Assembly: GCF_042242105.1 (NCBI RefSeq)
Contig: NC_092029.1
Span: 13,936,885 to 14,000,884, forward strand
Length of the DNA: 64,000 nt
Direction of reading: 5' to 3'
DNA from: Pempheris klunzingeri
Taxonomy: Eukaryota > Chordata > Actinopteri > Acropomatiformes > Pempheridae
The notes below the pieces were generated by a model. The model ran no database searches, was not told the DNA's origin, and saw only the letters and a list, made by a program, of their open reading frames with translations. The translations under genes were made by a program, and so were the position numbers. This document shows positions 12,264 to 23,579 of this stretch, piece after piece; position 1 is the first letter of the stretch; every line of letters starts with the position of its first letter.

Positions 12264-12890
12264 GCCCAGACGGAGCGGGATCTGATCCAGACTGGCTTGG
12301 CTGGATCTGGTCTGGTCCTGTGCGACTCCCCCCTCCCATCTCCTGTGGATGAATGGGAGGCCCGGTCGCCCAGTTACTGAAATACTCCAGAAAAGACACA
12401 CGAGACACCTGCAGATTCTCAAATCATCTTTGTCAGTCACACGGGGACAAGAGGGAGGGGGCGTGCGTCGTGTCCCTGGAGTGAACTCTGCCTCGCAAAC
12501 CTGCTGAACATTAGAAGCTGTGTATTTATACTACTGCCACCGCCAGCTGAGGAGCGGAGGGGAGGAGGTTCGGAATGTGGCATTTCAGTTGTTCATTCAA
12601 GTCTTTATCAAACTTTTGTTCCCCTCTCCCCTCCTCAGCCACCCTCGAACACCTACTTTAAGATGTGGTCAAAGTAACACTTCAATGTCCAGCCCGATGT
12701 GACTTTTTTGTTTTTGTTTTCTCTTTTTAAACCAGTAAGTGTGAATCTCGGTGGGTGTGCGTTATGTCTGTCCAGGACAAGGGGATACTGTGGGACTTCT
12801 TGTGTAGATTTTTCTTACACGACTTTATTTCAATTGTGTGAAAACAAAACATTTTTGTTACAAAAATAAAAAGGAATAAAAACAATCACG
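12264..12890 (+). other. pdia6 3' UTR
   Basis: No coding frame continues. The stretch runs from the pdia6 stop codon to two AATAAA signals and ends about where cleavage is expected. Confidence 0.7.
12865..12880 (+). terminator. pdia6 poly(A) signals (two AATAAA copies)
   Basis: AATAAA occurs at 12865-12870 and 12875-12880, about 600 bases after the stop codon. Cleavage would fall at roughly 12890-12905. Confidence 0.75.
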
Positions 12891-12896
12891 GCCTCC

Positions 12897-12902
12897 TTTA
12901 TT
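12897..12902 (-). terminator. hpcal1 poly(A) signal on the opposite strand
   Basis: TTTATT on the plus strand is AATAAA on the minus strand, about 530 bases beyond the hpcal1 stop. Cleavage would be expected near 12870-12887, inside the end of the pdia6 transcript. Confidence 0.55.
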
Positions 12903-13429
12903 CACGTAAACTGTTACAATATCAGAAAATGCATATCACAGAGTGCATGCAATACCAAAGGCATACAGAACGTGCTCAGAACAGCAACTTCTTAAGCTGC
13001 GGTTCACATCCTGAACGATAATGAGCCACTTTTCAACACAGTTAACTCAAATCAAATCATACACAGTGATGTAATTAGTTTCCTCTCAGTGTAACATAAT
13101 GGGGGTCATAATACTTGGGAGCACATAATCCAGTCAGTATAAATATATGATATGGCACTTCACTTAGGGGGAACGGGTAAAAACCATTTAAAGGCAGGAG
13201 AGCTTTGGAAAAGCATGTACACAAAATACCTTACCTTAAGCACGTCCACAGAAAGGGAGCCACATTGACAGAGAGAAGTATCCATTAATGTAAACATTAA
13301 GACACGGAGTGTTGCTTAAATGAAAGGGTTGTCTGTTTAAGTGGGGGGTGTGATGACGGCTGAGCCAGTATCAGGTGAACAGCATTAAGCTGGATGGATG
13401 TGGGTTTGTGGGTGTCATTGTCTCTGTTC

Positions 13430-16400
13430 TCAGAACTGACGAGAGGCTCCTTGATCCGACTGCAGCAGTCTCACAATGGACGGGTCACTCTTGGCACCTT
13501 TAATGAACTCCTCCAAAGACAATCTACCTGTGAAGCAGAGGCCAAAAAAAGGTTCACGGTCGGTAGCGGTTAGATGTGTGACGGAGGGGTGAATCATGCG
13601 GCTAACACCCACCAAAACCAACAGAAAAAGCTGCTCATGTTCTTTTTGAGCTGCTGTTCCTGAGAAATATACAGCTGCCCCAGATGACACAGTACCAGCA
13701 GAAGTACAAAACATCCTCTTAATAAATTACAGTGAACTTGTATTAACATTTTTATGACTAAGAGACTGAGTGACTCATACAGTGGATGTCAAAGTCAGAT
13801 CAACCAGCAGGTGATGCTGTTGTGCTATTTTCATACATGACAGAAACGATTTAACAAAAAGTAAGACTGCGTTATTGTTTATAAGATTATGAAAATAACA
13901 ATACCTCCTTGTAGTAAATAATTCATTTAGAAAATTCCTTTTACAAACATTTAATTAATTGCTGCTGACCAAATACAAGCAGCCAATAATAGCTTCTCTA
14001 TAAGATTGAATTAAATTACATTAGCAAAATCCAACAAAACAGAACTCTAACATTAAACTAAAACATCCAAAGTTTAAAAAACAACAATATTTAAATATCT
14101 AGATATTTCAATATACATTTATATTTCTAAACTTTTAGTTTCTGGATTTCTTGTTTAAACGGAGGACAACGGCATATTCTTTGGCAAAATAAAATTTAAA
14201 TGTAGGCAGTCAGGAAGTGAACGTTATATCTGCAAAACCCTTGCAAAGTTTTTCGAAAATGTGTTCAAACTCAGTGTAGCTGAGATACTAATGGCTTTGA
14301 TATTATTTAGCCATCCCTGACAAAATGCATCTTTGCAGTACTGCAATATTTTTTTTTATCTTATTTCTAATCAGCCAATAGTATGCACTGCAAAATGAAA
14401 CAACACTGGCAGCAAATGCTGCAAATATTCGTGTGGCTTTTTGATTAAAGTTTTGATTAAATCTGCTCCATAGATAAGTCGCAACAGTACACAACAGTAC
14501 ACTTTACCGTATCTAAAAATAACTGCAACTTTCTGTCACACAGCATCTGTGTAACATGCATTAGAAAGGAGGGTTAACTGACTTCTGGTGGATTTCCCCC
14601 ACATGTGCAGCTGTAGCCACAGGCCTCATCTGTAGTGCTACTGGATGTTATAAACTTGAGCCTGAGACACAGTTTGACCTTCGGACTTCCTGAACCTTCA
14701 GCCTCAAAACAGCTATGAATATCTTCCTGAGATGTGACGTGTCGAAATCAGGCAGAACGGTGAGAGATGAGAAAATGTCTTAAGTACACATCACGTGGGT
14801 GTAGCATCACCTTTTCACACTAAATGTCAAACCGCTGGCATCGAGGTGGCTCAGCAGGAGAGGATGCAAAAGCCGTTAATGATGTTCATGTTATGTCGTG
14901 TTGTTATATGACGTCCTATTTCTCCCTTTGTCTCTTTCTCTGTCTGCCGCCCATCTCCCAGATTTCCCGTTGCTCTCCAAAACGCTCTGTGGTGCTAAAA
15001 GTGAATAATGTCAAGACTATTACTTAACTCATTTCTCATAATATGTCTGTGGTTTTTGCAGTCTGGATGTGATGGTTTCTTTCCAAGTATAAGACAGTAC
15101 CAGTTCGTCAAATATTATACTGTAATCCGTCTCCCAAAGTGTGTTACCGTTTTACATTCATTTTTCAAAAAGGTTTCACTCTGAGTCATGGAGAAGCAGC
15201 ATACTTATGAAGTATCTATAAAAAGTACTTGGTAATGTTTTACTTTAAGCCTCCCACAGGAGAAGGTACAGCTGTTGACAAATTCTATTCTACATATATT
15301 CTACTTTTATATACTTATATACTTTTTTTTATTGGTCGATAATTGTTATTATTATTAACACCATTTATTAAAATGTATTAAATGTAAAAACTTTTAGTGT
15401 GCAACAAACCCTCTTCACATCTTACCGTCATTGTCAATGTCCATTTGTCTGAAAATCTTGTCTGTCCTTTTCTCTGGTGTTGATTCATCCTCAGGCATCT
15501 TCATCACTGATGACACCATCTTGTAAATTGCCTACAGGAGGGGAAGAGGAAGAGGAGGGGAAGAGCGACTGCTGTTAAGTGCATATTCATTTGGCTGGTT
15601 GTCAGTGTGAAGCTTTGAGGCAGTAAAGATGAAAAATGTCATTTTTGTTGCACCTGTTTGAATGCTTTGACCTGTTTTCTGTTGTTACCTGGTAATGATG
15701 CTGCTCTGGTAAAGCTCATCCTGCTGTTACACTCAGTAATTTGCTCCGATCAGATCTGCCAGATGCCCTGCTATAATGTGTGTATTTGTGTCATCTAAAA
15801 CTGTACATGTTTCAGATGATGTACAGATCTGCAGCTTTGATGAGAGGCAGAGGTTTTACTGAAAAACAGGGAGCTTTCTACACTAACAAAAGCAGTGATG
15901 CTTTTGAGTGTTTTTTTAAACATTCATTTGGATCCACAAACACAACGGACTGAGCCAATATTGATATGGCCCTGCGGGCTGCTCAGCTCAGCATATTGGA
16001 AGAGTAAATATAGCCACAGTGATAAGAAAAAACAGAAAGGGCAGCCTGCATCCATAGTGTGAGGTGAAAATGTCTTACAAATTCAGACCTGCAAATGACT
16101 ACTAAGCCTAAAAACCACCATTAGACAGTCAGCTACCATGCGCACAACACAAGTTTTTAGGATTAGTCACTATTTGCCAAGAATTTTGATAAGGGATTGT
16201 ATCAGCAATTTGTCAAGAAAAGTCATCAGTTCCAGATGCTAACATGTGAAAATTTGCAGCATTTCTTTGTCTTATGTAACAGCAAAATGAATATCTTAAG
16301 GTTTTTGATTGTTGGTTGGTGTACATCAACTCAAAGTTAAGAAAATTGTGACAGTATTTTTCACTGTTTTCTGACATGGTATGAGGAATACCTAATTCCA

Positions 16401-17282
16401 GGTTGTTGTTGTTGTTGTTGGTTTTTTTTAGCTTTTTGTGTGTCCATACAAGCTCTGTGAAGCTGCACTTAGGTGCTTTTGGTGCCAAGTCTTTCCTACA
16501 ACTTAATTTGTGGACCACACAATTAATGAAATAATCTGGACAATAAATGTTATATTCATCAATAATAAAAGTAATTATTAGTTGTTAAATGCTTGGAATT
16601 TAAATCTGTTGGAGAAGTTATAATAAAAATGTGCTCATCCCAAAGGAGTGTGATGAGATATTTTCCTTTTCCTTCTCTGGGTTCAGATTTTTACACCTTT
16701 TAAATTTACATTCCTCTTACTTGAATAATCATTGAATAATATCAGCAACATTTTAAGGTCTGTATGAAAAACAGCTGCACTGCTAGAACCTCCTCGGGTC
16801 ACGTTTGTGTCTCAGATGATGCTGATCCTGACCCAAACTCGGTCAGCACACACATCCATGAGGAGACCCTGTCCTGTAGTATGAAGCATTCACTGTGTCC
16901 TCACCTGAACTATCTCCAGCATCTCTGCCCGGCTGATGTACCCATTCCCGTCCAGGTCGTACATGCTGAAGGCCCAGCGCAGCTTCTGCTCCAGCCCGCC
17001 ACGAGACGTCACGCTCAAGGCGATGATGAACTCCCTGAAGTCGATGGTGGCATCACCGTTGGTGTCAAAAGTGCGGAAGACATGCTCGGCAAACTTTGAG
17101 GCGTCGCCGTAGGGGAAGAAGTTGGCGTAGATCTTCTTGAACTCCTCCACAGTCAGGTGGCCGGTGGGACAGTCCTTGAGGAAGCCGCGGTACCACTCCT
17201 GCAGCTCGTTGTCGGTGAACTCTGTGTTTTCTCTCAGGTCGTTCAGGACCTCGGGCCGCAGCTTGCTGTTCTGTTTCCCCAT
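13430..17282 (-). CDS. hpcal1: hippocalcin-like protein 1 (VILIP-3 type neuronal calcium sensor), three coding exons
   Basis: Coding exons on the minus strand: 16905-17282, 15426-15531, 13430-13527. They join in frame to 193 aa, the exact family length. The product is a myristoylated EF-hand calcium sensor that moves to membranes when calcium rises. Visible: MGKQNSK start giving an N-myristoyl Gly2; degenerate EF1 (loop with CP, non-binding); EF2 at 73-84; EF3 [12 protein letters not shown] at 109-120; EF4 DIDNDGRLSLEE at 157-168; C terminus SRQF where mammals end in SASQF. The residues HLTVEEF favour HPCAL1 over hippocalcin (ILNVDEF). EF2 reads [12 protein letters not shown], with Ala at loop position 6 where Gly is expected. 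The first coding exon has a good upstream acceptor (exon edge about 17362), so a separate 5' non-coding exon is expected. It lies tail-to-tail with pdia6, as part of the same block as human 2p25. Confidence 0.93.
13528..15425. other. hpcal1 intron between coding exons 2 and 3
   Basis: AT-rich intron with no further exon seen. It starts with a good donor on the minus strand (G|GTAAG at 15424-15426) and ends at an acceptor at 13528-13529. Confidence 0.7.
15532..16904. other. hpcal1 intron between coding exons 1 and 2
   Basis: Intron with a short GTT-type microsatellite at about 16403-16420. No other feature seen. Confidence 0.7.
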
Positions 17283-17362
17283 GACGTGGAAGATAGCTGA
17301 GCTGGAGTTTCTGCTGTCTCCTGTCACTTCTCCTCTCTCTGGCTGCTCGGCTTTCTCTGCTC

Positions 17363-20300
17363 CTGCAGGAGACCAACTACCCTCATTAATGTCCTTGTAT
17401 GAATATCATAAATGATTCATTGGTTCAATAACTCCTCTCAGCAGGCAGCAGTGTTTTAGTGTAAAACATGTTCTATAGATGCAGCCAAGCTGAGGGATAC
17501 ACCTGTGTGGAGTCCACATTGAGGGAAAAAAAATGACAGGTAAGAAAACAATCAGATCTCATGAGGTTACAATATGTGGGTCTATGTGTGTGTGTTGGTT
17601 GTCGGCCTGGTCTCCGTGGATACAGTATGAATCCTCTGGCATGGTGATAATTTATCGACCCTTCACTGCACGGTGGAGGGACAAGTGTCCTGGGGCATTG
17701 TAATTCTCAATAAAACCACTTTCTAAAGGTCAGGCTGATACTGACTGTTGTTACAGAGAAAGCCAGACGCTCACCTCGACAATAATCCCCACCTGTACAT
17801 GAAAATGAATATTCCAATTGATTTTAAGCAGGTGGAGTTCACACACTGATTAAAGAGAAACACAAATGATGGATAAAAAAAAAAAATACCAACGCAAAAA
17901 GCATTTGACCACCTGGGCCTATTCACCTTTAGTATCTGTGGTTTGTTTCCATGGTTATACTCTGCAAAATCTGTTTATTCATGTATACAGGAGTATTCAT
18001 GATTGGAGAAATGAGAATGCATAAAAACACCACATCTGGAATAAAACCATGACAGCATAGCAGGCATTAGATGGGACACTGTTGGAGCAGAGGCAAACTT
18101 GTGTATTTGTAAGCAAAACGGTTATGATGCTTGACAGTTTTTGTACATTAACAAATGTTAGTGGGGGCAGAATTGTTTTCCCCAAATATGAGGAGAAAAT
18201 ATCTGTTTCTTACATTTTGTCAGAAAGGGAAGTTTAGTGTGTGCTCCTGTATGAAAGAAAGAAAGACGAAAAAAGACTAAGATCAACATGGTCCAGATAA
18301 AAAATATCATTTAAAAACTAATAATTAAAAACAAATGACTGTTTCTGTTTTTTTTTTAAATCAGAAGAAGGAACTGGCCAACAGCTGAGCTAATCTTTTA
18401 CAACACGTATCTGGTAAAGTGTGTGTGGGAGGGATAGAAAGAGAGATGTGTGGGGGCAGGGAGAAAGAAGAATGGAAAAAGTATGACACATAGAAAGAAA
18501 AACTATTTCCAGCTATACTATGTGAGCCACTTTCCTAATACCTGCGCTTCAGTTGCATAATAATCCCTCTGAATAACAGGTCCACTCCTCCTGTGTTACC
18601 TATAATGAATTTATCTGAGAAAGAGAGGTGTATTATCCCCATCTTCTCTCCCTTTCAATTATTGAAATCCCATTGCTCATGTGTTATTGGCACCAGAATG
18701 ATTCTATCTGGCGTAGAAACAAATGAGAGCAGCGTGAATTTGGATGAGGTCTTTTCTAGACATGGACGCCTTCTTATAATTGTCACATGGGTGTAATTTC
18801 CTGCACTTTTATGAATTGGAGTCACAGAGAAACATTAGAAGCAGGCAGGTTTAAGAAACAGCTGGTGACACATGGAAAAGAAATCCATGAAACCAGATGC
18901 GCAGCACATTAATGCAGTTTATTTCTTACACCCGTTTTTTTATTCGTGCAGATATGCTTGTAATATCGGCAATTCAGCAGCAGGGTACACTGCTTGAAAA
19001 AAAAATCCCATCATACCCTCCAAAAATGAGGCTACAAATGTTTTCAGTGAGTGTGGTGAGTGAGATTTAGAAACTTACAGTGGCATAAAATCTAACTGCT
19101 ATAAGGTTTAACTCCAGATTGTACTTTATACTTGATAATTGACAAAGTCATTAGGATTCATCTTCTGGGGACCATAAATGTCTGGACAAAATTTTATTTC
19201 AATCACTCAAGTAATTGTTGAGGTTTTTAAGCTGGAGCAAAGTAGTGAACCAAGCGACCAACAGACCAGCATGGCTATGGAGCTACTAAGATGGGTAAAA
19301 ATAACCTGACACGAATGATATTGGTTTAAAACGGAGTGAAAGCCTTCTGTTGCATTTTGAAATGATAACACACTATCATATCATAGGATTCTGTCGTGTC
19401 TTATCCAACTTTCTAGCCAGCTTGTGAACATTACAGAGCCGGAGTGAGCCACTAGAATAAAACTGATGCTCCCTTTAAGATCATAACATCATTGTCTGCT
19501 GACAATGTTTAACAAGGCTGTGATATACTGTGCATGACACACTGCCCTGTAGGCCTGGCAGTAATCCTTCCGCTCCAACACCCAACAGGATGAGGAAGCG
19601 GCAGCATCTCCTCAGCTCTGGGTCACATGGACTTTTCCAGGACAGCTCAGTGCGCAGGCCGAGCTGGAGCAGACATAAATATGGGCGTTGCTATTTATTC
19701 CTTCCAACGCACAAAGCCACATGAAACCCAGAAGATTCCAGACTGAAACATGCTGCTGTGATGGTTCAAGAATTTCTGAACTGACTGTTTACTTCCAAGC
19801 AAAGTATTTGGGAAGAAAACAGCACAAAAGTGTGTACTCTGGTAAAGAGGTTGTTAGTTACAAACATATTTTTAACTCACAAGATTGTGGGTTACAAAAC
19901 AGTTTTACAGATTCCACTGACCTCTGAAATATGTTCATTAAAGCCTGAAAATAAACTAAAATCCCACAGATTAAGTATGGGTCGCAATTAAGGTTCATTC
20001 CATATTATTATAGTAAATCTGTGCACAGGTCTAAGTATAAACAGTTGCCGTATATTTGTGTTTTAACCATGAATGAAATATTGCTGTAAGAAAACAGCTG
20101 AATCGGTTCCTGTAAGTTGTGGTTCACTTTGTTCCCCGCTGCACAGACTGCTGCTGGTCTCAGTACACTGGGCAACAAGCTGTATGTTATTCCAGTTGTG
20201 CTAATAAAGTGTAAGTGATTCTCACATATGCATGCAAGCCTGCATTGAGACGTCACAGGATGTTTTATATGTTTTCACAGCTGAGAGTGGAGTCTTTTTC

Positions 20301-22940
20301 TTTTTTTTTTTTCTCAAGCTACTTGGTGCAATGGAAAATGTTTTGAAATGTGGTCAGAAATAACTGCTGGATATTGCTGTGACATCTACATGACCTCCTT
20401 TGCAGAGAGAATCTCGATCTCACTGCCTTGGCCGCTAGAGTTGGAGAGTGACTTTGTGAGCTGGACACAGTCTGAGAGCGTTGTTTGATACACAACAGCC
20501 CCTCGAGATTGCCATTCCACATTCAGTGTTTGCAATTCCCCTCGATTACACGGCAACAGTCTCTCTCCATGTCCCCAACCCCCATAGCCATCGCCGGTCT
20601 GTATGGTCCATTTTTTCCAGTGGGTTCCCTGCCTAATGAGACTGTTTCACACAGGCTCCAGCGCAGAAAGTACCCCCCTCCCTGAGGCTACAGTGGAGAC
20701 CCTGTAAACCTCTGATGACCAGGCCAGTTTCGCTGCTGTTTGCTATTCTCAGGCCCACCTAATTTCCTGGGTAATGGCTTGTCACAACAAAGAAAGCCTT
20801 TATTCTTTTCCCAGATGCTCATTGCTTCTTGTATTGCAAAGAAGAAACTCCAAAGAGTAAAAAAAAGGAGAAGAGAGAAGAGATGAAGGGTGTGTGTTTG
20901 GATACATGTGTATGCATATGGAGGGGGGAGGTGGTGCTTTCATAAAGCATGACACACAGCTAATGGAGCTCATTATGCCCTGACAGTTACCAGCTAGAAG
21001 GCAACTGGTGTCAAAGTTCACATCCAAATGAAAAATATATAGTCAATGGACAGAAGTGAACTATTTTGATAATCAGTTAATTGTATAAGTCATTTTGTAA
21101 GTAGAAATAATCCCTGGTTCCAGCTTTTAAATTGGGTTGGTGTGATAGGAAATGTCATATAAGTCTTCCATAGAACACTCTTAGAAATTGTGATGGACCT
21201 TTTATGTATTTTCTGACATTTTGTAAATTGAACCACTAATTCGTTAATCAAAAAAATAATAATCAGAAGGTTAAAACATAATGAAAATGTTAGTTGCAGC
21301 CTTAAAAGGTTTGTTAATAAACTGGATAATTTCCCTTTCTTTCTCTAAAATAGACCCTCTCTACTCTTCACAGAACATTTCCCATCCTCAACTCTGCATA
21401 AACACAACCAAGATAATATTTTTCATGCTGTCTGTATCTTGGCTATTTTGAATGGAATGTAAATCAAACAAACTGATATGGCTCGGTGCACAGAAAGAAA
21501 GCAGACTTCCCACTTTAGTGGTGCATGTAGCCAGCCGTGCTAGTGGATGAGCAGGGCAGCACTACAGCCTGAAGTAGCGCGCACCACCGCTAACTAAGAC
21601 GGCACCATGCGGGTGACGAGGTAGTCCAGTGTAAAGAGGAAGAAAAAGAGAAAATGAGCTCTCCAGTTATCCTCGCTTTCAGCGCTGCTTCGTGGCAGTT
21701 TCTCTCAACTAGTGTCAGAGAAAATCATGCAGTGGATCAGGATGAAGTCCCCTGACACACCAGTTGTCAAGGCAACAGGATAGTAGTGCTGAGGCTTATG
21801 AGAGGGAGGCGGTGTGACTATCAATCTGGGGCACACACAGGCCAGGAGATATATTGAGACTCAAGAGAAACAGTTTTACTGTGTGTGTAATCTAATGCAG
21901 CAATTTTCTCGTTCTGTTTAGGTTCATAATTACATCTGCATCATACTCATTGCTTGATATTGTCCAGCCTACAAACTGTTTTATTGCATCTACATAAATG
22001 TATAAGTTTTTCCACTGGTGAGTGGGCTTCTTTAATTTTGGAAACACACTCTTCACATGTTGGCTTTGGTCCTGTTTTTAAAAAAAGTGTGAGAGAACAT
22101 TTTTTAAAAAGCAGCAATACTGTGGAATAGTACTTGAAATTAGTGGTAAGACACAAAGGTTTAAGGGACGGAGGAGCTCCACATCTTTAGCTGCAGGTCT
22201 TTGTTTATCAATACCTTCTGTCTTTCGTCAGGGTTGGGCAATAACTTAATATCATCATTTATAAACTTTCAGCAGAATCATATCATGACTGCATGAATCA
22301 CATTCTCATTCTACGCATTTCTGCTCTCCAAAGTGTTTATACAAGCAAGCTGGATTTCAAAAACAACAAAAATCAGCTAAACAGTCTCTTTTGCAAGCGA
22401 GACCTGAGAACAAATGACGTAGTTCATTCACAAAAACAATCTCACACACACACACAGCTACACTATTAGTTAATTAGCACATTAATAAGTTATTTAATAA
22501 GTATTTGTACTGTACACTTACGGTTTGCTCCAACAGCGGAGCACAGATCATTGCTCTGAACACTTTTATTTAAGTATTTTCTGTGGTCATGCATCACAAT
22601 ATGGCCTACAGCCTAGTTATATAGTAAAATACCCTTGTAAACAATGTCAGATTTTTTTTTCAGCTAAATATATACATGAATATCAGTAGCATTTATTCAG
22701 ATTGTGTTTACAGTATCTTTTCAGCTTAAAACTGTATTTTTTGAGTTTGCCAGCGGCTGGTTAACACTTTAAAACATCTTGTGAAGTGGGTGTGAGCTGT
22801 AGGCTGGTCCTGTATGGGTGTAGCCCTCCTCTCTATTGGGGGAATAGCTACAGCAGTCCAGGGCAGAGCAGACTGGACCCTACAGCAGCTTTAACCACTT
22901 TATTTGTATCTTACCGACATAGTAAGTGATGTTAACTCAC
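17363..22940. other. non-coding stretch, probably the first intron of hpcal1
   Basis: No protein exon recognised on either strand. All open frames are short and lack family features. If the candidate exon at 22941 is real, this is a 5.6-kb intron. Confidence 0.4.
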
Positions 22941-23300
22941 CTCTGTTCAGGGGTAGAGGTTGTTTGAGGGTCTTCCGCTTGAAAAGTCCACTTTCCCACT
23001 TTATGGCGTCTCCACCAGCCTAAGTTCACCGTGAACTCACAGTAGTCTGCCCTCACACCTCCTGCTGCTGATTAAACTCTGTCAAAAATACAACACGAGA
23101 ATAATTCAAGATGCCCGCGTGAGTTTTACAACCGCGTGACGCACTCAAAAAGTAAGAAAACGCTACTAAGTTTGTCAGGAGCAGAAGAAAATATCGTTTT
23201 TTAAGCTAACTTCTCATTTGGTCGGTCCTGCCTCCGGTTCCCGGTGCAGCAGCTTTATCATTTAGTGGAAGATGTGGCACAGAGCTCGGTTTTCATCCGA
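22941..23300 (-). other. candidate non-coding first exon of hpcal1
   Basis: On the minus strand the sequence ACAGAG|GTGAGT gives a strong splice donor, with the exon edge at 22941. The DNA upstream (22941-23580 on the plus strand) has more CpG than its surroundings, as expected for a promoter. The right-hand edge is not known. This rests on splice-site quality and position only. Confidence 0.3.
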
Positions 23301-23379
23301 CTTGTCCAGTCACTCCGAAAGGGTTTTCTTTTCTCTTTCAAGGCGACTAAACATGCTTCGTCCGGCTACTGGACAAGTC
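23299..23379. repeat. 12-bp perfect inverted repeat
   Basis: GACTTGTCCAGT at 23299-23310 is the reverse complement of ACTGGACAAGTC at 23368-23379, with 57 bases between. It sits in the CpG-richer stretch proposed as the hpcal1 promoter. Function unknown. Confidence 0.5.
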
Positions 23380-23579
23380 AGCACGATTCGTAACGGTACA
23401 AAATGACAATAAGTGCCCAAAGTAAATGTAGCTGACGTATAAGAGTTGTTTTGTGTTGATTTTACGACTCGCAGTTTGTTTGTAGTACTCCAAACCACCC
23501 CCACACACACGCTGAATGGATCCGTCCACACTCGCTGCTTCCCTTGTAGAAACAGTCGCAGCAGCGTCCTGTGGAAAAT

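Noticed and set aside
19530..19927. Two overlapping short plus-strand frames
   Set aside because: No splice support, no recognisable domain, ordinary AT-rich intergenic composition.
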